Source: Monosporascus cannonballus (Eukaryota; Ascomycota; Sordariomycetes; Xylariales). Taken from it: a stretch of DNA of 22,599 nucleotides. The DNA lies in assembly GCA_004154925.1 (NCBI GenBank), contig QJNS01000505.1:1-22599 (forward strand). Reading direction: 5' to 3'. The translations under genes and the position numbers were made by a program. Below are positions 11,001 to 21,520 of the stretch, one piece after another. The notes under the pieces are model-generated. The model searched no databases. It worked only from the letters and a program-made list of their open reading frames with translations, and was not told where the DNA came from. The first letter of the stretch is position 1; every line of letters starts with the position of its first letter.

Positions 11001-14000
11001 TTATTAAAAGAACTAAAAAGTCCTACTTTGAAAAAAATAATTACTAAAACTTTTAATAAAATAATAAGATATACGGGTAATTTCGGAAAATATTAATAAA
11101 AATCGTATACTAATAGATATTAATTTTAATTGCTAAAAAAATAAAGTTATAAAACGTAATTAATAAGAATTTATTACAAATTTAATATTTTAAACGTTTT
11201 TAATTAATATTAAGAAAAAAAATAAATATCGAAATAACTATATTAATAACCAAAAAATAACCTTTTTAATATTAATAAAAAATTAGTTATATTATTTCTT
11301 TATCCGCATAATTAATTTATATCTTAATTATTCGACATGAATTAAAATACTTCAAAAGATAAAAAAAAATAAAAATATTTTGAAAGCTAATACGATTAAT
11401 TTAAGAAAGAAAACCGGAAAATAATATATAAAAAATTTTTATTTCGGTATTATCAATTAAAAGCAATAAGTTAAAAGAATAATTTGCCAATAATTATAAT
11501 AAATTATAATTTCAATTACGTAATACAAAGTTTCGTTAATTTTTTTAAATTAAAAAAATCCATTATATATTTATTACAGCATATAATTAATCCGGAAAAG
11601 AATAAATTAATATCCTATATAATATTTTATAAATTAAAATTAATAAAAATAATAAATTTAATATACGAATAATATATTAATAATTTTAATTAATATTATA
11701 TAAATATTTATAATTATTGCATTTTAGAATTAAAATGCCATATCGAAATTAAACGCGTTTTTTGTTATCGGCTTTAATTAAAATTAACAGAATTTCGTTT
11801 TTTGCTTTTAAACTTAATATTGTAATTATTTTTTAATTTATTATGAATGTTATTATTTAATAAGTACCGTTTAATTTTAACGCGCGATTTTTTAATTTCG
11901 CTAAAAATGACCTTTTCGATTTTTTTCCCGATATATTATTTATAACGTCAAGTTATATATTATTATATTTAAATAACGCCGGCAATTCCAGTAACGATAT
12001 AAAAATAAATAAATTATACAAATCTAAATATAATAACGAAATTAGGTTTAAAAAATTAAAAATATTGAAAAATAATAAATTTTGCGACAATATTGTAAAT
12101 AAAAAAATAAAATAAGTTTTTAATTAAAATTATTTAATATATCGCGAATTACGTATATAAATATAAATATTATTATAATGAAAATAATTATTTAAATCGT
12201 GAAAAGGTATAAATTATATATTAATTTAATATTTAAATTATTAAGATTAGTTTTAAATTATTAGTTATTAATTTAAACCAAATAATTATATACGGCATAT
12301 TTTAATTAAAATAAGGCGTAATTTAAAACGGCCTTATAATTTTTTTCGATATTTATTAAATTTATAATATAATAATAATCCGTAATTTATATAAATCAGG
12401 TTGCGGTATAAGGATATAACGCCGTTTTTTCCGATTAAACGAATTTCGCTGCTTATAAAAAATTACTTATATTTTTATAATATCGAAAACATAGCTTTTT
12501 TATATATTATACATAACGTAAAAAATAAGCAGTTTTTTTAAAATATTCTAATATTATTATTTATTGAAATTAGAAACTACCTTAATTAATTTAATTATAT
12601 TTTAAATTAAATATGGCCTTTTAATTTCGTGTAATTTATTTGGAAATGTATTAAATAAAAACCGTTTAAACTTAATAAAAATAAATATTTATTTTGTTTT
12701 TTACCGTTAAATAGAAATAATAACGTAAAAAATTATTTATTTATTTATTGTTTATATTAAAACTTTATTATTTCTTAAGCAATTGTTTTTATAAAACTAG
12801 TTTTTAATTATTTTTATATAAATATTTTCAAATTTAAAGATTTAAATATATAAAGAAAAATTAAATGTATATATAATATAATAAGGTTTAGCCGGAATTA
12901 AGTTATTATAATTTTTTTCAAGTATAATAATTTCGTTTTTTTAAATATACCAAAATCACCTTATGTATATATTTGCTGCTATATAACGCATATTATTACG
13001 GCTTTATTTTTATCTAATATCGTAAATTAAAATTATTTTATTTCGGAAATATACAGGTAATATCTAAACTAGCCGAAAATTAAAATTAAAATTCGATAAT
13101 TATTTTATTTTAATAGAAATTATTTATGATAAATTATATATTGGTTTTTTTATTATTTAAATTTATTATATAACTTTTTATTACAATCTTTATATTCTTA
13201 TAATTAATCCGGTTTTTAGTTTACCGAATTTAAATATTTTTTATTATTTTAATTTTATATTTATTAAATATTTTAAAAAATTTAAATAATCTAATTTAAT
13301 TATAATTAATTATAATTAATTCTTTACAATTACGAATTATTTAATTAAATTATTATTATAAATTTGTAATTAAAAACCTTTATGATATATTTTATTATAT
13401 TATTAAATTAATATTTAAAATATTTATATTTAATTTAAAAATAATAATAAATACGATATTACGGATAAAATTATTTGATTATTTTAAATTATTATATACG
13501 CAAATATAAATTTCGTAAAATATATCGAAATTATAAAACTTAATAATTTTTTTACAATTTTTAATAAATATTCCTAATTTATATTAATTTTAATTAAATG
13601 TTTATAAACATTTATAATTTTTACGTTATTATTAATTTAAATAATAAATTTAATAATAAAATATAAAATATTATATTAAATTAAAAATATATTATTTATT
13701 AATTTTAATATATTAATTATTAAAAAATTAAATTATTTTTAATATAAATATTTTTAATTTAAATATTAAATTTTAAATATAAAGAAAATAATATTATTAA
13801 TTTCGAAATAATTAATATTTAAATACCGGATTTCCGTTATATAATTATATTTAATTATGTTACCGATTTAATAAAAACCGTTATATTTCGTAATTTTTTA
13901 TAACATTATTAATAATTATTATATATATAAATTAATATATATAAAAAAGAAAAATAAAAAATAAATTACGGATGTTCATATTTATAAACCAGAAATCTTT

Positions 14001-14947
14001 TTTAATAATAAATATATTTCGTTAATAATAATTAAATTATATTATTATTTGAAAATAAAATTTAATATAATAATTTGAAGTTAATTATTTAATATTTATT
14101 TAAAATTTAAAATAATATAATAATATTATTTGGTAAGTATATAATTAAATATTTTTAAATTAAGCTTTTTTATATTTACAAATTTTAACATAAAAATAAA
14201 ACATAAAATTATTAATATAAAAATTTATTTAATAATATAATTTAAATAATAATTAAATTAGTTATTAACGAAATAATTTAAATAATTAAAGATGTTTTAA
14301 AATTTATTTTATTAATTAAAAATATTAAATTCTTTAAAAACCAAATTATTTATTATATTAATATATTTTTTAGATAAAATATATCTTTGTTTATTAAATA
14401 TAATATTTAATATAAAGCGAATGAATTAATAATATAAAATTTTATAAGGTTATCAGCTGTATATATAATATTAATATATAAATTAATTATAGTTATATTA
14501 GCGAAAATATTAAATGTATTAAATAAAAATAAATATTTTATTTTAAAAAATTAAATATTTAAAAATTTAAAATATTTGTTTTAAATTTTCGAATATATTA
14601 TTTATATTTAGGTAATTAAGAAAAATATATGTTTTAAAATTTATTATAAGTAATTTTAAACTTTATATATTATTATTGTACTGGTTTAAAAAGAATAAAA
14701 GATTATAATATGTATTAATCGAGATTTTAAGTTATTTTTTATTATAATAATTTTTATTTTATATTAATTAAAATTATTATTATATTAAAAAATAAAAATT
14801 TTAATTTCATATTAAATTATATAAATTCGAATATTAAAAATTTCGTAATTAATATATATTATTAAAATTAATATTAATAATTTTTGTAAATTTATATAAG
14901 AACATACTAAATGGAACGAAAAAAGTATAATTTGTTATTAAGCTTTA

Positions 14948-15109
14948 TTTTGGAGGTTTTGTTATTTTTATAGATATTATTTTTAAAGGAGTTTAGCTGA
15001 TATATTGGACCTCTGACAGATACTTCTTGATCAAAAGCTATAGCTGTGGCTACGGCTGCTGCGCCGCAGGCGCAGCCACAACCTCCAAAATGGGGTCCTG
15101 ATCAAGATG
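14948..15109. repeat. Nested inverted repeats at right block edge
   Basis: Several arms nest within 162 bp. TTTTGGAGGTT (14948-14958) pairs perfectly with AACCTCCAAAA (15080-15090). CTTCTTGATCA (15023-15033) pairs with TGATCAAGATG (15099-15109) at 10 of 11 positions. CTGCGCC-GCA-GGCGCAG (15059-15075) is a perfect 7-bp hairpin, flanked by TGTGG (15045-15049) and CCACA (15076-15080). Composition switches from the AT-rich block to normal GC inside this segment. It looks like the terminal part of a transposable element or a small foldback element, but no transposase or clear target-site duplication is visible. Confidence 0.6.
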
Positions 15110-15135
15110 AGGTAAGTGTGTGTATTGATGACTAG

Positions 15136-15343
15136 TTGCAGGTGCTGTAGAACGCGCATTGCACTTAAAGGTGATCTAGTCCCGGAACATATATGTTCCG
15201 ATCAGAGGGAATCTTCCGTATATGGGGTGCTAGAGCACCCCCTGCTATCTGACAATAGCTTTACTAAAAATTTGGGTTTTATCGCAGTGATCTTTGTGCT
15301 GCACTCTAATCCTTCACAGCCATACCACCTATAGCACCTGCAA
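15136..15343. mobile_element. MITE-like element with terminal inverted repeats
   Basis: A 208-bp unit is bounded by TTGCAGGTGCTGTAG (from 15136/15137 to 15150) and CTATAGCACCTGCAA (15329-15343), which match as inverted repeats at 14 of 15 positions. Inside are two more palindromes: CGGAACATATATGTTCCG (15183-15200, perfect, 18 bp) and GGGGTGCT-AG-AGCACCCC (15224-15241, 8-bp arms). It has no coding capacity (a 72-codon open frame crosses it without a recognisable domain). Size, terminal repeats and lack of coding fit a miniature inverted-repeat transposable element. I see no clear target-site duplication, so the superfamily is open. It sits between the RIP block and the Ilm1 gene and is not itself RIP-mutated. 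Confidence 0.55.
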
Positions 15344-15674
15344 TTGGCAAATCATTAACGTTGTGGCTTGGCTTGGCTTTTTTTTTTTTTAATAAGGCTG
15401 AACTTAGCGCGTCCCCGGTGATCCTTGCATATGGCGCTGTCTGTGCATCGGCTCCCGAATTGTCACGTTTATTTTAGGCGTCGGACGTGAAACTTCATCT
15501 GGCTAATCCCTCCTCCCCCCTTTCCCTTTGACACTCGGCATATATCGCCGCCACATCCGATCCTCAGGAATGAGCTGTCATTGACAGCCTGCATATGGAG
15601 ATTTCATAAGAAAAGGACAGAGACCTATCTACAGAGTTCACCTACCGCAGACGTAACGAGCTGTAGCAGCAATC
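15344..15674 (+). promoter_or_regulatory. Upstream region of the Ilm1-family gene
   Basis: This holds the 5' flank and leader of the gene starting at 15675. A T-run lies at about 15379-15390, and a pyrimidine-rich tract (CCCTCCTCCCCCCTTTCCC-like) at about 15507-15528, typical of fungal core promoters. No TATA box is obvious. The intergenic space between the MITE-like element and the start codon is only about 330 bp, so the element may lie inside regulatory sequence. Confidence 0.5.
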
Positions 15675-16364
15675 ATGGCCTGGGCCTCGGCAAGGACCAT
15701 CATAACCTCCCTCTCCCTCTTCCACATCACCCTGGCCTTCTTCTTCTTCGCCAACCCCAGCGTGATCGAGGACCAATCCCTCGTATTCGTGATCGGGGAA
15801 GCAATGGGCATGGTACGTTTTTGAAGACCCCCTTCTATCTAGCTACCCAACCCCTTTTCCCGTTTAAGCCATCGGCTAGGCGGCATGGCCCCCACGCTAA
15901 CTAGAGCCCCATACGTGAAACAGCCCCAAGCAGGGTCCGCCTTCTCGACGCCCTCGCCGGCCAACGCGTTCCTGGGCGTCGTGCTCCTGGTCCTGGGCGT
16001 CTCGGACCTGGTGAGCCTGTCGGCGCTGCCGGAGGAGGCGTGGCTGGTGCACCACTGGCCGGCGCAGGCGCCGCTGCGCTGCTTCGTGTTCGTGGCGCTG
16101 GCCATGTTCGCCTACGCCACCAACAGCCCCGCGGGCCGCGCCGCCCCGTCGAGGGGCCGCATGTCGCACCCGCGCGCCCCCTGGGTCGGCGCCGACTACG
16201 GCACCAGGGGCGGCGGCGCCGAGGGCCTGCGCAACCGCGTCTTCTTCACCTTCGCCTTTGTCGAGTTCCTGTTCTGGTACTGGGCCTGGACCACCCTCAA
16301 GGAGGAGAGCCGGGCCTTCCTCGAGAAGAAGAGGCAGAGGGCCGGCGCCGACGCCGAGGACTAG
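15675..16364 (+). CDS. ilm1: Ilm1-family membrane protein
   Basis: Two exons, 15675-15812 (46 codons) and 15924-16364, give 192 residues. The 111-nt intron has a GTACGT donor, a CTAAC branch point at 15897-15901 and a CAG acceptor, and keeps phase 0, joining ...GEAMGM to PQAGSAF.... The start has a good context (CAATCATGG). Four hydrophobic segments are visible: about 8-27, 60-79, 96-113 and 150-170 (the last in FAFVEFLFWYWAWTTL), followed by a short charged tail with KKRQR. Length, helix spacing and the VFVIGEAMGM and GVSDLVSLS motifs fit the fungal family named after yeast Ilm1 (increased loss of mitochondrial DNA), whose molecular function is poorly understood. The loop at about 115-150 is Gly/Arg/Pro-rich. 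Downstream it converges on the NatB subunit gene. Confidence 0.85.
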
Positions 16365-17545
16365 GTATCTGACCTGATGGCGGGAGCGAAAATCGGTCGG
16401 GCGCGTCGGGCGGGTGAGGGAGAGGTGGGAGGGACCCAACGGAATCTTAGGGGTTGGTGCGACGTGCTTCGTGATCGTCCGCATGGCCATGGTGTAGGAT
16501 GATTGGTGGTGCACCAAAAGATGCGCCCGAGTGACCTCGTCATATTCTGCTTGCTATAAATAGTGATTAGAGGATGATAACACGGGACAGAAGATCATGG
16601 GGAGATCCCGAAGATCACAGCAGAAATGTCAGAAGGTCAATATGCCCCCTGGCTCCAATCTGATAGCAAACAGCACAGCTATATGTACATCACCACCCCT
16701 ACCGAAAATTAAAGCACACGCCGTCCACATCTCGAAGTGGTCTTCCCGCATCGGACCGACGCTTTCACATAACGCAGCGGTATAATTACAGTGTTTCTCA
16801 GCATCATCAGCCCGGCAGCCTTGCCCACCGACGCTAGATTTCCTCAATTTATATCCATTCCGGGCTGTCTATCCATCTCGGGCCCCTCGCCCCCTCCGTC
16901 TATTCACCATACGGAAGAACGGGTAATATGGGGTATGTCGACCGGACTAGGAGCAACAATGTTTCCATGTCCCTGTACCGGCGGTCCAAGACCGGACTCG
17001 GGAGACTGTTAGGTGATGGTGTAGTGGTGGGGGGGGCGCCGGCGGGCAGGATGTGGACCGAACTGGTTGTCTGACTATCTGCTGCGTCCGGCTGAGCTTG
17101 GATGTGGGCGGGTGTGATGGCGTGCTTGGTTGCTGGGGGTCGTTCACTTGTTCTGGATGACGAAGTAGTTATTAAAATATAGGTTGGCTAATTTCCAAGG
17201 CGCGGCGACCAGCGCGGTTCATGAAGGGGCGCGCTTAAACTTAGTGATCATCCCGGACGGCCAGCAAGTTCAGTCACAGCTATATCTGGCACCCGCAATA
17301 CGGGAATTAAAGACCCGAATCGATAATAATACCTGGTATGCATTTAAGACGTATCAAAGCCGTTTATCCTTCATGTTTCATCGAGAACAAGAACGTAGCA
17401 GCACTAGGCAGCAAATCGAGCTTAATTCGGTGTATCTATAGCACAGTGCTACTTCTTCACTCCTTTTGATCCAACCCAGCGAATCTCTCCCTGTACCTTT
17501 TCTCCTCCGTTGCCAAGTGCTATATGACCTGCTTTTGTTGCTGCA
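16365..17545. other. Convergent intergenic region, no gene seen
   Basis: About 1.2 kb separates the stop codons of the Ilm1 and NatB-subunit genes and should contain both 3' untranslated regions. Short open frames on either strand (such as 16597-16785 and 17184-17441 plus, 16629-16847 and 16947-17147 minus) show no domain; the 17184 frame has no ATG at its start and the 16947 frame is low-complexity proline-rich. A TATA-like CTATAAATAG occurs near 16553, and an imperfect CGG/CCG inverted site CGGTC-CAA-GACCG at 16982-16994. Neither has a gene to serve. A non-coding transcript cannot be excluded. Confidence 0.5.
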
Positions 17546-20500
17546 TCACCCGATTTTAACGGCGCTCCAGCCGTTCATGAGCTCCTGCCACGAGTCAACG
17601 ACGGTGCCGGCCCACCTCTCGAAGGCGGCGTCGTCGACGGCCGCATTAAGGGCCTCAGCGATCAGCTCCCTGTCCTCCCCCTGAGGGTCGTGCTGCGCGT
17701 GATCTGTGAATGCCCAGTCCCGCAGCCGGTCGATCCAGCCACCGCCCTCGACGAGTTGCTTCATGGTCTTGATGCGACTCTTGATCTCGGCGGCCGAGGC
17801 GGAGGCCGCCGCCGACATGCTCTTGAGCTGGCCGACGGCCCGTGAGGTTTCGTTGTCGTTCGTCAGGGCCCTGCCCGAGGTCTTCGTCTTATCCAAGGCA
17901 GTGGTGAGGTAACCCACCGTTAGCTTGATGAGGAATACTGATTCACGAAGCGCGCCCATAGCATGCATGCCTACGAACCCGTGGAACGCACGGAGCTCGG
18001 AGTGGTAGTTCGCAGGCACCATCAGCAGGTCAGTTGTTTGCTCCTCGAGCACTGATAGGACCTCCTTTATCGAGCTATCGATGGAAGCCCCACCTTCGGA
18101 GGTTGGTGTGTGCGAGACGTAGAGCTGGAAGAAGTCAGAGACTAGTTTCGCGATCATCGAGGCGATACTGTAGTAGTGGACCTCGGGCCCTGTGAGTCCC
18201 TCGCGCTTCGCCAAAAGGCCCTGCATCTGGAGTCGGAGAGCTTCGGTGGTTTCGACAACGTATTCACAATCTAGTAACAGAACATGCCCTTGCTTAGAGG
18301 GCTTGAAGTCCTTCGGCTGTGCATAATCAATGAGGTCGACCAGGCGTTCCGTGAGGAGGGATAAGTGGGCGCGTGTGCTTGATAGCATGGGGCCCTGACT
18401 AACAAGAGCTTCGGTTGGCATGGAGTCCTTGCTGCCAAAGTTAGGCAGGTACGAGTAGTCGGTCATGTCTTTAAGCTCGTGATCGGGATTGAGATTGCAG
18501 ACCAGGGGGTCGTCAGCGATTGAAGTTAAGGCGTGCCCCGCCTTGAATCGCAGACCTCGCCGCTCCTCGACCACGGCCATAACCAAGGTACAGCTCTTTT
18601 TAAGTCCCTCGCCGAACTCGTACATGGAGGGGATGGTGTGCCAGTTCCCCCCTTTGAACGCTTCCACCGTCTGCTTAGGGATCGTGCCCCGGAGGGCCTT
18701 GCTATAGTAATCGATGAACGGTCTTAGCGGGTTGTGACGAATTGAGGCGCCGGGGCCGAAGAGACCGGGCGCGATCGTAGATATGCGGTCGAAAAACAGA
18801 GGACCCAAGGAATCGAGGATGGCGTTCTTGATATCAAACTGGGCCCAGAGGCTCTTAGCCTGAGATACGCAGCCTATCAGGAGGTATAACTTGAGGAGGA
18901 GCATGCGAAGGGGGTTGTTCTTCGGCCAAGCCGTCAAGTAAGAGTCTAGCCAGATGGTGGCCTGGAGGACGTATTGGATGTCGGCGAGATGGAGCGGCGA
19001 GCACGCGGTATATCCGGGAGAACGGCCTACTCTTGCAAGGTTCAGGAGACTGATGGACCCGACCACGGCGAGGTCCGATAGCGGGTCCCCGTTCGTCTTC
19101 GGAAGGACGTTATATCGAAGGTTGTCGTCGCGCATCCCCGCATTGTAATTCTCAAGGGCCACTTTGACGATCGAGGTGAAGCAAGATATGCAACCGGAGT
19201 TATCGAGTTTGGACCGGCAATACTTGCATACCGTCGAGTCTCCGGTGGATGTGGCTACCAAGAACCGGATTTGGAGCAGAATAGCTACTAATGTGAGACT
19301 CTTATACTTATCGCCATCCTTGTTCTTGACATATGTGAGCTTTATATAAAACGGGTAGTAGGATGTCAACATTGTAACTGACCTCGCCTTCCTTGAGAGC
19401 TTCGCGGCCGAGCTTCTGAACGAACATTTGAAGCTCTTCGGGATTGAGCGCTTCGACGAATTTCCTGACGTCCTCAAAACAGGAAACACTCCGATGATAC
19501 TTCAAGATGTATTCGAGAAGATGTTCGACGCGGGTGCTCGATGTAGCTTCGGGTTCTGGTGCCGATTGCGCATCCCGCAGGAAGAGGATGCGTAGGTGAA
19601 CCCTATCATAGCGAGATTGATCGAGATCCTTAGCTTCTCCGGACCGTGCCAAAGCTTTCATCAACCTATCTAAAGACTTCCGTAGCTGTTTCAGCGTCCT
19701 ATAAAGCGTTAGCGTTGACGGGACCGACGGAACAGGAGCGAGAGCGTCAACTTACTGGCTGTAGTTCTCCTTTTCCGAGGCGCTATTGATGAGCGAGTTC
19801 CAAACTAGCGGATCCATAGCTAGCATGAGATAGGCCTTGTCTTGGTCGCTGCGCTGACCTCGCACCGCTTTATATGCCTCGAGTTTGGCTTGGTCCTCAG
19901 AATCCTTGGCAGCTAAGGAGCCCTTGTTGTCGCTGAGATTCTGGCCGGAGGTGCCTGCAGGATTTTGGGCAGGTCCGGTGTCCCCCTCTCCCTGCTTCTT
20001 CTCGGAAATTTCCTTTTGTGTCCGCCTGTGTTGAAGTATCTCGGCTCGTTTCTTCTCCACAAGGCTGGCCTCCCTCTGACTCACATCGATAGCTTTTTCA
20101 ACGACCTGTCCGCAGATTTCGGAAACTGAACCCCAAGCCTTCAGGTTTTCCAGGGCCAGCAGGATTTCCACGAATGTATTGTTTAGCCCACTGCCTAAGA
20201 GTCTTAACGCATGCTTCTGAAAAGCTGCTATCTTGTCTGTTAAAGGGGTCTGAGGACCCGACTGGAGTTCAATCCAGAGCCACGCTTCTGAGGCAGTTAA
20301 AGACAAAGGAGCTGAATGATCGTCACTGGTTTTAGACTGTTGGTAAAGTTAGACAGTTACAGCATGGTATGAGTCTCGGTCACTCACCAGGCCGCGAGAC
20401 TCGAACTCTTTGTCGCCCCGTAGCTTTGCAAGCTTGGCAAGTAGCTCCCGTGATCCCACCGGGCAAGCTGGTGTTTGCTGTCGCGCATTGTTAGCGTAGG

Positions 20501-21520
20501 AAACACGAGGAAGAGGTGCCACTAACGGAGTACATGTGAGTGGTAAAAATGTTCTGGATGCGGCACCGCTTCTCGGCCGGGAAGTTCTTCTCCATAGAGG
20601 CAGTGATCTAACCGGTCAGTAGATTCTTCCCATGGTCACGTCTACTTCGACCAGTCAAAGACAGGACATACCTCCTGAGCATGAAGCCAATCGGAGTTAA
20701 AGATGCATGCCATCAGACATTGAGAGGACGAAGACCAGTCCTTCGGCTTGGCCTTCACCAGCCGTGACCGGAGCACCCCAATAGTCTCGGAATAGCTGAG
20801 TTTGGCCCCATAACATGAGAATTCATAGAGTCCTAGGGCGTCGACATCTTTGACGATGGTACTGCTGTCAGCGACGAGTTTCAGAACTGCGTCGCGGCCG
20901 GCAGTTTTGTCCGAGGCGTTGTCACACTGGGACCTTCCAGCGACTTCGATAGCCTAGCACCCATTTATCGTTAGTTGTTACCTGACCGAAGCTGAAGGCC
21001 CTACTTGGGTTAATATCTCAGGCCGGAGCCTAAAAAGAGGTCTCATCACGTTGGCGTAGCGTCAGTCCAAGCCCAGAACATGCTGTAGAGCACCGAGAAC
21101 CGAGAAGCGACGTAGTGAGCACTAGGGCCCCATCGCCATTCGCGGTCCTAGCTTCCATGTGCAACTGAATCACAAGTGATGCTGAACCGCGGACCCCCGG
21201 CTGGTCGCAACGCTGCGAGTCGGGGGCTTCATCTATGGAAGGATGAAGCAAAGCACCTAGAAACGACACCGGCCGGACCGCCACCCCGTCTCAGGTCACA
21301 CATGGCTGAAGGGATGCCGAGAAGAACCCTGGGGGGTACATTGCTTGTCACTTACCAGATAGTATGGGTCCTTGGTGGACTTGTATCTCTGCTTAGCGAG
21401 GCTGATAACGATGGGCCAGTTTCGTTCTTCGAAGGCGCCCTGTAGGGCTGAATCGCAGCTCCTTTTCAGCACCGGCCACGCCACCCAAGGAGCGATATGG
21501 TTGGGCTCCATCTCGTGCAT
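17546..21520 (-). CDS. mdm20: NatB acetyltransferase auxiliary subunit Mdm20/Naa25
   Basis: Seven exons: 21520..21356, 20953..20672, 20607..20527, 20477..20388, 20336..19756, 19698..19383 and 19339..17546, giving 1102 residues. Introns are 402, 64, 49, 51, 57 and 43 nt; the first five have GT donors (GTAAGT, GTATGT, GTTAGT, GTGAGT, GTAAGT) and TAG or CAG acceptors. The last is uncertain: its donor is GTCAGT, and AAG acceptors ending at 19340 or 19325 both keep frame (the latter gives 1097 residues). The protein is the non-catalytic, helical-repeat subunit that anchors the Nat3/Naa20 catalytic subunit to ribosomes; NatB acetylates N-termini beginning Met-Asp, Met-Glu, Met-Asn or Met-Gln, including tropomyosin and actin in yeast. 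Recognisable stretches are KSTKDPYYL-AIEVAGRSQCD, RSRLVKAKPKDW, DPLVWNSLI, the central LWAQFDIKNAILDSLGPLFFDRIS (written here in parts: LWAQFDIKNAIL, then DSLGPLFFDR), VVEERRGLRFKAG, FVGMHAMGALRES and the end GWIDRLRDW...SWQELMNGWSAVK. A charged insertion lies at about 296-374, and a CX2C-X8-CX2C pattern at 543-558. Confidence 0.88.
20954..21355 (-). other. Long first intron of mdm20
   Basis: This 402-nt intron starts GTAAGT and ends CTAAC...TAG. It is six to nine times longer than the other introns of the gene. Flanking exons join in phase 0 (KDPYYL to AIEVAG), and the joined protein reads continuously, so no exon appears to be missing. It contains a GC-rich foldback: CCCCCG (21194-21199) with CGGGGG (21221-21226), enclosing TCGCA (21205-21209) and TGCGA (21214-21218). 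Confidence 0.75.

Larger units (their letters stand above)
4020..14947. repeat. RIP-degraded AT-rich repeat block
   Basis: About 11 kb is overwhelmingly A and T, with stop codons throughout all frames and no recognisable gene. The remaining C and G are mostly in CpG, while CpA and TpG are scarce and TpA is abundant. That is the footprint of repeat-induced point mutation, the fungal process that mutates C to T (preferably in CpA) in duplicated DNA during the sexual cycle. The block is therefore most likely one or more dead transposable elements, but I cannot name the family because no reverse transcriptase, integrase or transposase motif survives. The open stretches at 8313-8519 and 11484-11672 are of chance length in such DNA. 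An AT-rich centromeric fragment is an alternative. Boundaries are approximate. Confidence 0.85.

Noticed and set aside
11484..11672. 62-codon open frame in the AT-rich block
   Set aside because: It has no ATG start and no recognisable motif. It may be a scrap of the RIP-mutated element but is not a gene.
15112..15140. Intron-like GTAAGT...TTGCAG upstream of the Ilm1 gene
   Set aside because: Only 29 nt lie between donor and acceptor, too short for a spliceosomal intron, and the acceptor falls inside the terminal inverted repeat of the MITE-like element.
17184..17441. 85-codon plus-strand frame in the convergent intergenic region
   Set aside because: It starts at TTG, has no domain and no good splice partners.
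21010..21070. C/D-box snoRNA in mdm20 intron 1
   Set aside because: GTGATGA and two CTGA boxes are present on the transcribed strand, but I found no proper upstream C box or terminal stem, and short boxes recur by chance. Noted only as a test in the intron finding.
15675..21520. Functional mitochondrial gene cluster (Ilm1 next to Mdm20)
   Set aside because: Both names come from yeast mitochondrial phenotypes, but the genes are convergent, have separate promoters and act in different processes; adjacency alone is no evidence of a cluster.
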